Below, one piece after another: positions 54,008 through 62,758 of a DNA stretch of 64,000 bases (its first letter is position 1; every line of letters starts with the position of its first letter). The DNA is from Winogradskyella ludwigii (GTDB lineage: Bacteria; Bacteroidota; Bacteroidia; Flavobacteriales; Flavobacteriaceae), in the NCBI RefSeq assembly GCF_013403985.1, contig NZ_JABFDF010000001.1, positions 930,001-994,000 of the forward strand. Reading direction: 5' to 3'. The notes beneath the pieces are model-generated. The model did no database searches and had not been told where the DNA came from. It was given only the letters and a program-made list of their open reading frames with translations. The position numbers and the translations under genes were made by a program.

Positions 54008-55777
54008 TTATCTCAATTGCTTATCTATTAATGAAATTGTATTTGCTGCTTTGTCAAAATCATTCTGCATGGTAACTTGTGTAATTGGTGTGTAACGTGC
54101 CAATTCACAATTCTCTAAAATGGATAAAAAATCTGAAACCACATGACTTTGAACCTCACGTTCTGCTAATAGACTTTCAATTTTTTCTTTATTAAAATCG
54201 CTAGTTTCAATATTTAATTTTGCCTTTAAATAATTATGAAGGGCTTTCTCTAAAGCTAAATAAAAAGCTTCCTTTTTTCCTAAGGCTTTTTTAGCTTCTC
54301 CTAAATACTTTTTAGCTAAACGATCTGCTTTTCTAATTCGGTTACCTTGAACATCTGCATTTCGCTTGTCTCTACCACGTCTAAAAATGATAGCTAAAGG
54401 AATCGCTAAAAATGGCAATAGTAGTAACAACCAAAATCGTGTAGATTTAAAGAGCGGTTCTGATGTGATATCAGACCAATTAGATGACGTTTTTATAAAC
54501 GCAAATGTATGACTAGTAGGATTTACACTTTGTTTATTATCTACTGCTACATTTTCCGCATTACTGCTTGCTGCAGTAGGCCCTTCTATAACATCAATTA
54601 TAACTTCGTCTGAAGTAATACGTTTATAACTTTCAGAATTAGGATCGAAATATGAAAATGAAATACTTGGCACTGGGTATTTACCTCTGTACTGAGGCAC
54701 AATAGTATAAGTATCTGAAATACTACCTTGCATTCCACTTAAGTTGGTACGAACATTCTCTTGATGTTCTGGCTCATAAACTTCTAAAGAACTAGGAACG
54801 GTTAACTTTGGTAGTTCAAACAATTTTAAATTTCCTTTTCCTTTTACCTCAATTTTTGCTTGTAACGATTCTGTTGCGTTTAACTGCGTTTTAGATGTTG
54901 TAACGTTAAACTCATAAGTACCAACAGCACCTGTAAAATCTGCAGGTCTACCTTGTTCTGGTAACGCTTTTACATTTATAGTTCTACTACCAGCTGTAAC
55001 CACTCTAGGTACTTTTGTCATTAAAGCACGTCCAAAAATATCTCGTCGGTTAGAGGGCACCTCTACTGTAATATCTAATACTAAAGGTTCTAATTTTAAG
55101 GCTCCTGTTTTCTGAGGATAAAGCACCGTTTTTCTAAGAACTACGTAACGATATCGCTCTCCTTTATATTCTCCTTCGAGAGCATTAATTCCTTTTATTT
55201 CTATGTTCTGACTCCAAAAATCATTATACCTAGGAGTCTCTTTTTCTCTCCAACTATTAACACCAATATCTGGTGACACATAGAGTTTATAAACTACTGT
55301 TATGGCTTCGTTTAGATATGGGTTTGCTTTTGAAACCTCTGCTACTAAATGAATCTTATCATTAGCAGTATCCGAAGCTGCTGTGCTTCCATTAGGTTTA
55401 CTTACTGCTGCTGTAACATTAACTGTTATTGGAAATGTCTTATAAGTTTCCCCATCTATTTCTATGGTAGCTTGCTTAATTGTGAATTTTCCACGAGATT
55501 TTGGTGCTAAAAAATAACTATACGTTTTTTGATAAGAGCGTTTACCATTTCTCCAAGAATTACTAACAGAGGTGTTTGGACCACCTACCACATCGAAATT
55601 TTCAAAACTTGGTGGTACAAAATTGTCACCATCTTGGTTCATCTCAAAATCGATACGCAAACGCTCGTTAATTCCTAATGTTGTCTTACTTACTTTAGCT
55701 TCAAATTTTACTTGTGCAGAAGCGATACTTGTTGCAAGTATGAGGAAAAGAATTGATATGTGTTTTATTAGTTTCAT
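54008..55777 (-). CDS. batD: BatD: exported beta-domain protein
   Basis: A 589-residue protein with a signal peptide (cleavage near SAQ, residue 21), a long periplasmic region of immunoglobulin-like beta domains (about 22-430; KVSKTTLGINERLRIDFEMN and VSKANPYLNEAITVVYKLYV are typical BatD repeats), one membrane helix (about 445-465, FWLLLLLPFLAIPLAIIF) and a cytoplasmic helical tail rich in Lys and Glu. This matches BatD in length and order. It lies between batC (41 bp) and batE (1 bp). Confidence 0.92.
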   Translation of the reverse strand: MKLIKHISILFLILATSIASAQVKFEAKVSKTTLGINERLRIDFEMNQDGDNFVPPSFENFDVVGGPNTSVSNSWRNGKRSYQKTYSYFLAPKSRGKFTIKQATIEIDGETYKTFPITVNVTAAVSKPNGSTAASDTANDKIHLVAEVSKANPYLNEAITVVYKLYVSPDIGVNSWREKETPRYNDFWSQNIEIKGINALEGEYKGERYRYVVLRKTVLYPQKTGALKLEPLVLDITVEVPSNRRDIFGRALMTKVPRVVTAGSRTINVKALPEQGRPADFTGAVGTYEFNVTTSKTQLNATESLQAKIEVKGKGNLKLFELPKLTVPSSLEVYEPEHQENVRTNLSGMQGSISDTYTIVPQYRGKYPVPSISFSYFDPNSESYKRITSDEVIIDVIEGPTAASSNAENVAVDNKQSVNPTSHTFAFIKTSSNWSDITSEPLFKSTRFWLLLLLPFLAIPLAIIFRRGRDKRNADVQGNRIRKADRLAKKYLGEAKKALGKKEAFYLALEKALHNYLKAKLNIETSDFNKEKIESLLAEREVQSHVVSDFLSILENCELARYTPITQVTMQNDFDKAANTISLIDKQLR

Positions 55778-55818
55778 TTATAATTTAGGGTAAATCAGAC
55801 TAAATAAAGTTATTAAAC

Positions 55819-56664
55819 CTACCAGTCTTTTTCAGTTTTAACCTTTGCTCCTTTCTGCTTTTCAGCATTCATTTTCTCTTGAACCTTTTGTTCTTGATTC
55901 TGCATGGCTTCCAAAATGTTCTTTATTTGCTGAGGAGACATTTGTCCTGGTTGAGGCTTAGGTTGTTTCTTTTCGTCTTTATCGCCTTTGCCTTCATCCT
56001 TTTTATCATCTTTTGGCTTTCCTTCATCATCCTTATCCTTATCGCCATCCTTTTTGTCCTTATCTCCTTCGTCCTTTTTATCTTGGTCGTCTTTCTTGTC
56101 TTTATCGTCCTTGTTCTCGTCGTCTTTCTTTTGATCTTCTTCTTTGTCTTTTTCTTCGTTTTTATCCTCGTCCTTTTTATCGTCTTCTCCACCACCATCT
56201 TGCTGCTGCTGTTCTGCACATTCTTTAGCTAAGGCGAAGTTGTAGCGTGACTCTTCATCATTGGGATTGTTTCTCAACGCATTTTTAAAAGCTTCTACAG
56301 CTTCTTTACATTGTTCATTTTGCATTAAAATATTTCCAATATTATGAAATGCTCTGTGTTTTTCGTCTTTTGTAATGGCGTTTTTAGCGGCTTCTTGACT
56401 TCTGAATAGCGCCTCATCAAAACTGCCTTTTTTATAATATGAATGTGCCAAATTATAAGCTCCTACAGCTTTACTTGGTGCTTCTGAAATGGCTTTTCTG
56501 TATTCCATTTCTGCTTCTACATAGTTATCTTCTGCTGCTAACTCATTTGCTTTATAAACCAAATTAGTTGCATTTTTTTCTGCTTTTAACTGCTCCTCAT
56601 TTTGATCTTGAGAAAACCCAAGACTTCCAGTTATTAGCGTAATAAGTAGTATATAAAATTTCAT
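55819..56664 (-). CDS. batC: BatC: TPR protein with a highly charged tail
   Basis: A 281-residue protein with a signal peptide (residues 1-18, GFSQ), TPR repeats (about 30-150; AEDNYVEAEMEYRKAISEAPSKAVGAYNLAHSYYKKGSF) and a disordered segment at about 155-240 consisting almost only of Lys, Asp, Glu and Gly, then a PQQIKNILEAMQNQEQKVQEKM helix at the end. The last helix and the TPR block are BatC hallmarks. The low-complexity part generates spurious long frames on both strands. It lies between batB (120 bp) and batD. Confidence 0.9.
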   Translation of the reverse strand: MKFYILLITLITGSLGFSQDQNEEQLKAEKNATNLVYKANELAAEDNYVEAEMEYRKAISEAPSKAVGAYNLAHSYYKKGSFDEALFRSQEAAKNAITKDEKHRAFHNIGNILMQNEQCKEAVEAFKNALRNNPNDEESRYNFALAKECAEQQQQDGGGEDDKKDEDKNEEKDKEEDQKKDDENKDDKDKKDDQDKKDEGDKDKKDGDKDKDDEGKPKDDKKDEGKGDKDEKKQPKPQPGQMSPQQIKNILEAMQNQEQKVQEKMNAEKQKGAKVKTEKDW

Positions 56665-56784
56665 ATGTATATTAATTATGAAAACAACGTCTAAATTACT
56701 AAAGCCTTTAATGACTTAGCGTTAAAGAAAATTTAAATCTTAGAAATTTATTTCAATCCCTTCTATAGCTCCAATAAATTGAGA

Positions 56785-57825
56785 TTAGATATAAGTTTCA
56801 TTAAATAAATTTAACTTCTTTAACCAAGCTGTTTTTCGTTCTAAAAAGAAGATATCAATGAATAAAAAGAAAATTCCGAAAGCCAAAAACCACTGAAATT
56901 GGTCTTTAAAGTCTGCGATCTGTTTAGATTCAAACTCTTGCTTATCCATTTTATTTAACTCTTCTTTTATCATATTTACAACCTCTGCAGTATTACTACC
57001 ATTAATGTAAACACCATTAGCCTCTGCTGCAATGTCTTTTAACGTGGTTTCGTTTAATCTAGTAATTACCGTTTCTCCTTGGTTGTCTTTTTTATAATTT
57101 AAAACAACACCATTTCTTTTTATAGGAATTGGACCACCTTTAACATCACCAACACCAACAGTAAATATTCTTATGCCTTGTTCTGCTGCTTCCTCAGCAA
57201 TTTCTAAAGCCTCTCCATCATGATCTTCTCCATCAGAGATAATAATTAAAACACGATTAGATTGCTCTTCGTTATCGTAATATGTTTTTGAAAGTTGAAT
57301 TGCTTCGCTAATTGCTGTTCCTTGAGAAGACAACATATCAGTATTCATGTTTTGTAAAAACATTTTTGCCGAAGCATAATCTGTAGTAATAGGTAATTGC
57401 GGAAATGCTTTACCTGCATAAGCAATAATACCAACACGATCACTAACCAAACTATTAATGATTTGTGTTACTAATTGTTGTGATTTTTGCAATCTGTTTG
57501 GCGCAATATCTTCTGCCAACATACTTTTAGATACATCTATAGCAAATACAATATCTACACCTTCACTACGAACTGTTTCTAGTTTTGTTCCTATTTTAGG
57601 GTTTACCAATGCCAAAGACAAACACGCAAAAGCCAAACAAAGCACTACGACTTTTAAAATACTTTTAAATAATGATTGATTAGGACTCAGACGTTTTAAC
57701 AACGCAGAATCTGCAAATTTTTTCTGTGCAGAACGCCTCCATATCTGAAGGAATATAAACAACAGAATGATTACTGGAATTACCAGTAACGTCCAAAACC
57801 ATATTTTTTCATCGAGTTTAAACAA
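56785..57825 (-). CDS. batB: BatB: von Willebrand factor A domain protein
   Basis: A 346-residue membrane-bound VWA protein. Helices at about 10-28 and 58-78, the VWA domain (about 85-290) with an intact metal-ion-dependent adhesion site DVSKSM in IVFAIDVSKSMLAEDIAPNRLQKSQ, the Thr loop TAISEAIQL and ISDGEDHDGEA, then a final membrane helix (about 315-330). There is no ATG before the first helix, so it starts at a TTG overlapping the batA stop by 8 bp. Confidence 0.92.
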   Translation of the reverse strand: MFKLDEKIWFWTLLVIPVIILLFIFLQIWRRSAQKKFADSALLKRLSPNQSLFKSILKVVVLCLAFACLSLALVNPKIGTKLETVRSEGVDIVFAIDVSKSMLAEDIAPNRLQKSQQLVTQIINSLVSDRVGIIAYAGKAFPQLPITTDYASAKMFLQNMNTDMLSSQGTAISEAIQLSKTYYDNEEQSNRVLIIISDGEDHDGEALEIAEEAAEQGIRIFTVGVGDVKGGPIPIKRNGVVLNYKKDNQGETVITRLNETTLKDIAAEANGVYINGSNTAEVVNMIKEELNKMDKQEFESKQIADFKDQFQWFLAFGIFFLFIDIFFLERKTAWLKKLNLFNETYI

Positions 57826-58828
57826 AGCTTCTAAATTTTGTGTGTCGCAATAATACTTCTATCAACAATAATAGTCCTGCAAACAAAACTAATGGTCTAT
57901 ATTTCTCAGCGTAGTTGTAGTATTTTTTTTCTTCAACTTCGGTTTTTTCAAGCTTATTGATTTCGTTATAAATTTCGGCTAACTTATCATTATTGGTCGC
58001 TCTAAAATATTTGCCACCAGTTTCTGCTGCGATTTCTTTTAATAATACTTCATCAATTTCTACTTGACTACGACCATATCTAAATGTTCCATTAGAATTA
58101 ATACCAATTGGTGATAATGCCATTCCGTTTGTACCTAATCCAATAGCATATACTTTAATACCGTATTCAACAGCCAATTCACTGGCGATTTTTGGATCTA
58201 TAAAACCAGAATTATTGACACCATCTGTAAGTAAAATAATTACTTTACTCTTGGCTCTACTGTCTTTTAATCGGTTTACAGAAGTTGCTAACCCCATACC
58301 AATTGCTGTTCCGCTTTCGATAATAGTATTATAATTAATATCTCTTAATGCTCTTTTTACAATAGATTTATCACTAGTAATAGGTGTTTTAGTATAGGCT
58401 TCTCCAGCATATTCTACTAAACCTATTCTGTCGTTTGGACGACCATCTATAAAATCTGCTGCGACTTCCTTTAAGGCATCTAATCGGTTAGGTCGTAAAT
58501 CTTTTGCCAACATACTTGCAGAAACATCAATTGCCATAACAATATCAATTCCGCTAGTGGTTTTTGTTTTCGTAGAAACATCTACAGTTCTTGGTCTTGC
58601 TAGTGCTGTAATTAAACATGCTAAAGCAATTAAACGCAATGCAAAAAGTACATGTTTAAATTTTGACCAAAATGAAGACATCCCTTTAAAACCCTGTATG
58701 CTAGACATTTTTAGCGCTGCCGTTTGCTTACTATGCTTAAGAATGTACCAAACTATTGCTATTGGCAAAAGCAATAATAACCAGAAAAATTCTTTATTTA
58801 AAAATTGTATGTTTTCGAGCATCATCAT
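57818..58828 (-). CDS. batA: BatA: von Willebrand factor A domain protein
   Basis: A 336-residue paralogue of BatB: helices at about 15-30 and 62-80, a VWA domain (about 90-300) with the metal site DVSASM in VMAIDVSASMLAKDLRPNRLDALK, SGTAIGMGLATSV and LLTDGVNNSGFIDP, and a C-terminal helix (about 312-330). It starts at the first of three tandem ATG codons, overlapping the upstream stop codon. Confidence 0.93.
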   Translation of the reverse strand: MMMLENIQFLNKEFFWLLLLLPIAIVWYILKHSKQTAALKMSSIQGFKGMSSFWSKFKHVLFALRLIALACLITALARPRTVDVSTKTKTTSGIDIVMAIDVSASMLAKDLRPNRLDALKEVAADFIDGRPNDRIGLVEYAGEAYTKTPITSDKSIVKRALRDINYNTIIESGTAIGMGLATSVNRLKDSRAKSKVIILLTDGVNNSGFIDPKIASELAVEYGIKVYAIGLGTNGMALSPIGINSNGTFRYGRSQVEIDEVLLKEIAAETGGKYFRATNNDKLAEIYNEINKLEKTEVEEKKYYNYAEKYRPLVLFAGLLLLIEVLLRHTKFRSFV

Positions 58829-60552
58829 TCTTTCTCTTCTTCTACCTGTTCAGAATTAAGTTCTATGGAGTCTACAATACGTTCAATGATATCATCTATA
58901 TAATTGTCATCAGTCCTCCAACTTAAAATTATTTGTTGTCTAACGCTTTCTGATCTAAAAAGAAACAGGTTGTATTTTGCTGGCACCATATGATCATCAC
59001 TCAGAGCCAAGTTCATTGTACCGTACGTTTTAACTCCTTCAGCACCATTTGGTGTGGTGAACTTTTCTCGTTTAACTATAATATCTTTTGCGCCTTGTGC
59101 TTCTAATTGTTTTAAATAAGTTTCAGATGTTTTTTGTAAATCTTGCGATTTTTCATCATCAGTCAATTCTTTTGGTTGACCTTGCGCATCGGTAATTTTG
59201 AAAGCTGTAGTGCTGACTTGAACATCTAATCCAGATTTTTCCGATAAATACCTAAATAAGGCTGTACTAATTTTATCTTTATATTCTTCAGGAACCTCAA
59301 CGTCTTCACGTTTTAAAACCTCTGGTGTTTCAATAAAAATTGGTGGAAATCCGTAAGCACTTTCTACCCAATTACCTTCTAACAGTTCTTTACTTTCTTG
59401 ACCAATAATAGTATCCTTTACATAACCAAAACCATATTTTAGTCCAAAACCAATAAAAGTAGCAATAACAAGGAATAACGAAATACCAACAGTTATCCAG
59501 ATTTTTCTACGTTTCTTTTTAAGTTCTTGGTCTTCTTTATATTTCTGATCTAATAACTTCTCTTCTTCCGATGGTTCTGGCAAACTCACCTTAACATGAT
59601 CTATGGCTTTATCTATCGTAGATTTGTCCATTTCGGCAAGTGCTTTGTCTGGTGCAGACTTCGCAAACTTTACTAAATCGGCACGCTGTAAAATAGATTC
59701 AATATGTAAAATAGTTTCTTTAGACAACGGAATTTGGTTGCCATCCTTTAATAAATTTAATCTCGTAATAAGCTCTGATGTGGTACTTTCTAAAGCACGA
59801 TCGTAAACTTTTTCATCTAAATATTTTCTGATGATAAAGGTTAATTCCGAGTAATATTCTTTGACTTCTGAGCGCAACAAAAACTGACTCTCATCTAATT
59901 TCTGTAAGGCTAACTTTGCACGATCGTAAGGTGGTAATAAGGCAATTTCTTCCGCTTCTGTTAATGGTTTTTTTCTCCATATAAACCAGTATAGTAAAAA
60001 TGCGATTGCAGCAATTATAAGCACCACTATTAAAACCCATTTCCACCAATCGCTTCCACTCTCTTCAACTTCTATGATGGGTTTAATATCGTATAATTTC
60101 TGTTTGGTCGTATCAACCACAATGGTATTTACGTCAACTTTTAAAGAATCGGTAAAAAATGGTTGATCTCCTATAATAATTTTTTGTCTTGGAATGGTAT
60201 AAACTCCCGAATCGAATTGTGTTAGCTTATAGATTCTTGATAAGAGAAACTTAGCTTCGCGTTTGGTAGTATCGATCTTTAATGCTTCAACATTTTCTAA
60301 AGGCATAAAGGTTTGACCTTCTGGAAATACAACCAATGCTAGTGAATCTGCTTCAACTTTAATTTTATAATTAATTTGCTCGCCGACTCTAATTTTAGTA
60401 GTGTCAATTTCTGTTGAAACTTGAGCAAATGAAAATAAAGAACCTAGAAAAAAGAACACAAAAAATAGACCGAAAACGGAAGACCGAAGACGGAAGATCG
60501 ATGCGATCTCATTTTTAGTTAATATGCCGAATATATAATTTAAACTTTTCAC
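58825..60552 (-). CDS. unrecognised two-TM protein of the bat operon
   Basis: A 575-residue protein. An N-terminal export signal (hydrophobic residues about 29-43, ending SFAQ), a beta-rich periplasmic part (about 45-165; IDTTKIRVGEQINYKIKVEA, BatD-like), a first membrane helix at about 172-192 (WWKWVLIVVLIIAAIAFLLYWFIW), a cytoplasmic helical domain (about 200-350), a second helix (about 357-378) and a C-terminal domain of about 190 residues. The first part recalls BatD and DUF4381; the whole is not a family I can name. The start is a GTG inside a heptanucleotide array, and a second array (60467-60501) runs through the signal region. Confidence 0.78.
   Translation of the reverse strand: MKSLNYIFGILTKNEIASIFRLRSSVFGLFFVFFFLGSLFSFAQVSTEIDTTKIRVGEQINYKIKVEADSLALVVFPEGQTFMPLENVEALKIDTTKREAKFLLSRIYKLTQFDSGVYTIPRQKIIIGDQPFFTDSLKVDVNTIVVDTTKQKLYDIKPIIEVEESGSDWWKWVLIVVLIIAAIAFLLYWFIWRKKPLTEAEEIALLPPYDRAKLALQKLDESQFLLRSEVKEYYSELTFIIRKYLDEKVYDRALESTTSELITRLNLLKDGNQIPLSKETILHIESILQRADLVKFAKSAPDKALAEMDKSTIDKAIDHVKVSLPEPSEEEKLLDQKYKEDQELKKKRRKIWITVGISLFLVIATFIGFGLKYGFGYVKDTIIGQESKELLEGNWVESAYGFPPIFIETPEVLKREDVEVPEEYKDKISTALFRYLSEKSGLDVQVSTTAFKITDAQGQPKELTDDEKSQDLQKTSETYLKQLEAQGAKDIIVKREKFTTPNGAEGVKTYGTMNLALSDDHMVPAKYNLFLFRSESVRQQIILSWRTDDNYIDDIIERIVDSIELNSEQVEEEKE
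60467..60501 (+). repeat. heptanucleotide array A: five AGACSGA-type units inside a coding region
   Basis: On the plus strand five consecutive 7-mers fit AGA(C/T)(C/G)GA, one of them AAACGGA. They lie in the sequence coding for residues about 18-29 of the 58825-60552 protein. Seven is not a multiple of three, so gain or loss of a unit would change the frame. Confidence 0.8.
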
Positions 60553-60592
60553 TTTACGTTTCTTACTTTACACTTTTTACTTCCTAGTCTTT
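60544..60592 (+). repeat. heptanucleotide array B: seven degenerate ACTTTWY-type units
   Basis: Units of ACTTTTC, ACTTTAC, GTTTCTT, ACTTTAC, and so on, in strict 7-bp register. The array fills the gap between the DUF58 stop (60591-60593) and the next gene, and contains that gene's GTG start (60550-60552, minus strand). Confidence 0.7.
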
Positions 60593-61457
60593 ATCCTCTT
60601 CTCTTAAAATAACCTAACAGTTTTTTCACGTAACTTTCATCGACACGAATATCAATAACACCTGCTCCAGATTTTGTAAAGCTATCTTTAAAGTAGTTCA
60701 CTTTTTCGTTATAAAACTTGCTATAATTTTGTCTTACACTTTTTGAAGCGGTATTAACAAGCATTGACTCTCCTGTTTCTTCATCTTCCATTTGCACCAT
60801 TCCAATATTTGGAATTTCGGCTTCGTGTCTATCATAAATCCTAATTCCAGTAATATCGTGTCTATTCGCTGCAATTTTAAGATTCTGTTTATAATCGTCT
60901 GCAATAAAATCTGACAACACAAAAACAATGGCTGTCTTTTTCATAACACGAGACAAAAACTTAAATGCTTCTGCTGCATTTGTCTGTTTACTTTTAGGCT
61001 CAAATTCTATAAGTTCTCTAATAATCCTAAGTACATGAGAACGCCCTTTTTTAGGTGGTATATAAAGTTCTACATCTCCAGAGAATAAAATAAGGCCTAT
61101 TTTATCATTATTTTGAGTGGCAGAAAACGCTAATGTTGCTGCAATCTCAGTAACAATTTCATTTTTAAATTGATTTTTTGTTCCAAACAACGCACTACCA
61201 GAAACATCTGCCATTAACATCATAGTAAGTTCCCGTTCTTCTTCAAAAACTTTAATGTGTGGCTCATTAGTTCTTGCCGTAACATTCCAATCTATGTTTC
61301 TAACATCATCTCCAAATTGGTATTGACGCACTTCAGAAAACGTCATACCACGACCTTTAAAGGTAGAATGATATTCACCTCCAAATATATGATCAGACAA
61401 ACGACGTGTCTTAATCTCTATTTTTCGTACTTTTTTAAGTAATTCCTTAGTATCCAT
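60591..61457 (-). CDS. DUF58 domain protein of the bat operon
   Basis: A 288-residue cytoplasmic protein with the DUF58 core: RQYQFGDDVRNIDWNVTARTNEPHIKVFEEERE near residues 45-78, followed by a VWA-like fold with the DVSGS motif (MLMADVSGSALFGTK). DUF58 proteins are regularly encoded next to MoxR-type ATPases and Bat VWA proteins and are thought to act with them in a chaperone-like assembly. Four heptanucleotide units end two bases before its ATG. It lies 98 bp after the MoxR gene. Confidence 0.9.
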   Translation of the reverse strand: MDTKELLKKVRKIEIKTRRLSDHIFGGEYHSTFKGRGMTFSEVRQYQFGDDVRNIDWNVTARTNEPHIKVFEEERELTMMLMADVSGSALFGTKNQFKNEIVTEIAATLAFSATQNNDKIGLILFSGDVELYIPPKKGRSHVLRIIRELIEFEPKSKQTNAAEAFKFLSRVMKKTAIVFVLSDFIADDYKQNLKIAANRHDITGIRIYDRHEAEIPNIGMVQMEDEETGESMLVNTASKSVRQNYSKFYNEKVNYFKDSFTKSGAGVIDIRVDESYVKKLLGYFKRRG

Positions 61458-61459
61458 TT

Positions 61460-61487
61460 TTTCAGTTTGCAGTGTGCAGTCTTCAGT
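61460..61487 (-). repeat. heptanucleotide array C: four ACTGMAV-type units before the DUF58 gene
   Basis: Minus-strand 7-mers ACTGAAG, ACTGCAC, ACTGCAA and ACTGAAA in strict register, ending two bases before the ATG at 61457. They occupy the place of a ribosome-binding site. Confidence 0.82.
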
Positions 61488-61555
61488 AAGCCTTTAATTA
61501 AAATCAAGATTCAAATCGTATAACACCAACTAAATATTGATTTTATGACCACTAT

Positions 61556-62557
61556 CTATGGTACTTCGATTTCGTTAACGATTTTATTAATAATATCTTC
61601 AGAAGTTACATTCTCTGCTTCGGCTTCGTAAGTAATACCAATTCTGTGACGTAATACATCGTGTACAACTGCACGTACATCTTCTGGGATTACATAACCT
61701 CTTCGTTTTATAAAAGCGTAACATTTAGCAGCTGTTGCTAAGTTGATACTTCCACGAGGAGAAGCTCCAAAAGAAATTAAAGGTTTTAAATCTCCTAATC
61801 TATATTTTTCAGGGTAACGTGTTGCAAAAATAATATCGAGAATATATTTTTCGATTTTTTCATCCATGTAAACCTCTCTAACGGCATTTTGTGCACTTAA
61901 AATTTGAGCGATTGTCACTACAGGATTTACTTTATCGTAAGTTCCTCTTAAGTTGGCTCTTACTATTTGTTGCTCGTCTTCAATATTAGGATAATCAATT
62001 ACTGTTTTTAGCATAAATCTATCGACTTGTGCTTCTGGTAAAGAATATGTTCCTTCTTGCTCAACCGGATTCATAGTTGCCATTACTAAGAATGGTTTTT
62101 CTAAAATAAAAGTTTCGTCTCCAATAGTAACTTGTTTTTCTTGCATTGCTTCAAGTAATGCAGATTGCACTTTAGCTGGTGCTCTGTTAATCTCATCTGC
62201 TAAAACAAAATTGGCGAAAATTGGCCCTTTTTTAATAGTAAAGTCATTCTCTTTCATATTAAAGATTAATGTACCTACAACATCTGCTGGCAATAAATCT
62301 GGCGTAAACTGAATTCTACTAAAACTAGCATCAATGGCTTTAGACAGTGTATTAATCGCTAATGTTTTTGCTAAACCAGGAACACCTTCTAATAAAATAT
62401 GACCTTGACCTAATAAACCGATGAGCAAACGCTCTATCATATGTTTTTGTCCAACAATAACCTTATTCATTTCAAAGGTTAATAAGTCTACAAATGCACT
62501 TTCTCTTTCTATCTTTTCGTTAATTGATTTGATATCAACTGTACTCGTTTCTTCCAT
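61556..62557 (-). CDS. moxR: MoxR family AAA+ ATPase
   Basis: A 333-residue AAA+ ATPase. Walker A is GVPGLAKT (about residue 57), Walker B is FVLADEINRAP (about 118), the sensor 1 region is PFLVMATMNPVEQEGTY (about 150) and the sensor 2 region is SFGASPRGSINLATAAK (about 258). MoxR proteins act as chaperones that mature or insert metals into VWA-domain proteins, and here it is the first gene of the operon that encodes BatA and BatB. A terminator and a DUF4382 gene lie upstream. Confidence 0.95.
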   Translation of the reverse strand: MEETSTVDIKSINEKIERESAFVDLLTFEMNKVIVGQKHMIERLLIGLLGQGHILLEGVPGLAKTLAINTLSKAIDASFSRIQFTPDLLPADVVGTLIFNMKENDFTIKKGPIFANFVLADEINRAPAKVQSALLEAMQEKQVTIGDETFILEKPFLVMATMNPVEQEGTYSLPEAQVDRFMLKTVIDYPNIEDEQQIVRANLRGTYDKVNPVVTIAQILSAQNAVREVYMDEKIEKYILDIIFATRYPEKYRLGDLKPLISFGASPRGSINLATAAKCYAFIKRRGYVIPEDVRAVVHDVLRHRIGITYEAEAENVTSEDIINKIVNEIEVP

Positions 62558-62697
62558 TATTTAAGGCTTTAAAAACAAAACTATTTTTTATATTCTTTCT
62601 TCTAATAAACTAATTTAAAACAAGAAATGATTTAGTATCTTTTAGAAGGTGCAAAGTGTTAAAATTTTTTCTTAGTTGCTGTTAACAATTGGTTAAA

Positions 62698-62731
62698 AAA
62701 AAAGAGTAATGCCTAAGCATTACTCTTTTTT
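62698..62731 (-). terminator. terminator of the DUF4382-like gene
   Basis: Perfect 15-bp stem, arms 62698-62712 and 62717-62731 (core GAGTAATGC / GCATTACTC), 4-base loop, A and T tracts outside. It isolates the bat operon from the gene upstream of it. Confidence 0.92.
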
Positions 62732-62758
62732 ATCAGTATTAATCATGGATTAGGATAA

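Noticed and set aside
55879-56232. Long open frames on both strands across batC
   Set aside because: They arise from the low-complexity Lys/Asp/Glu codons and translate to Phe/Leu/Ile/Val or Lys/Arg/Thr runs without any family match.
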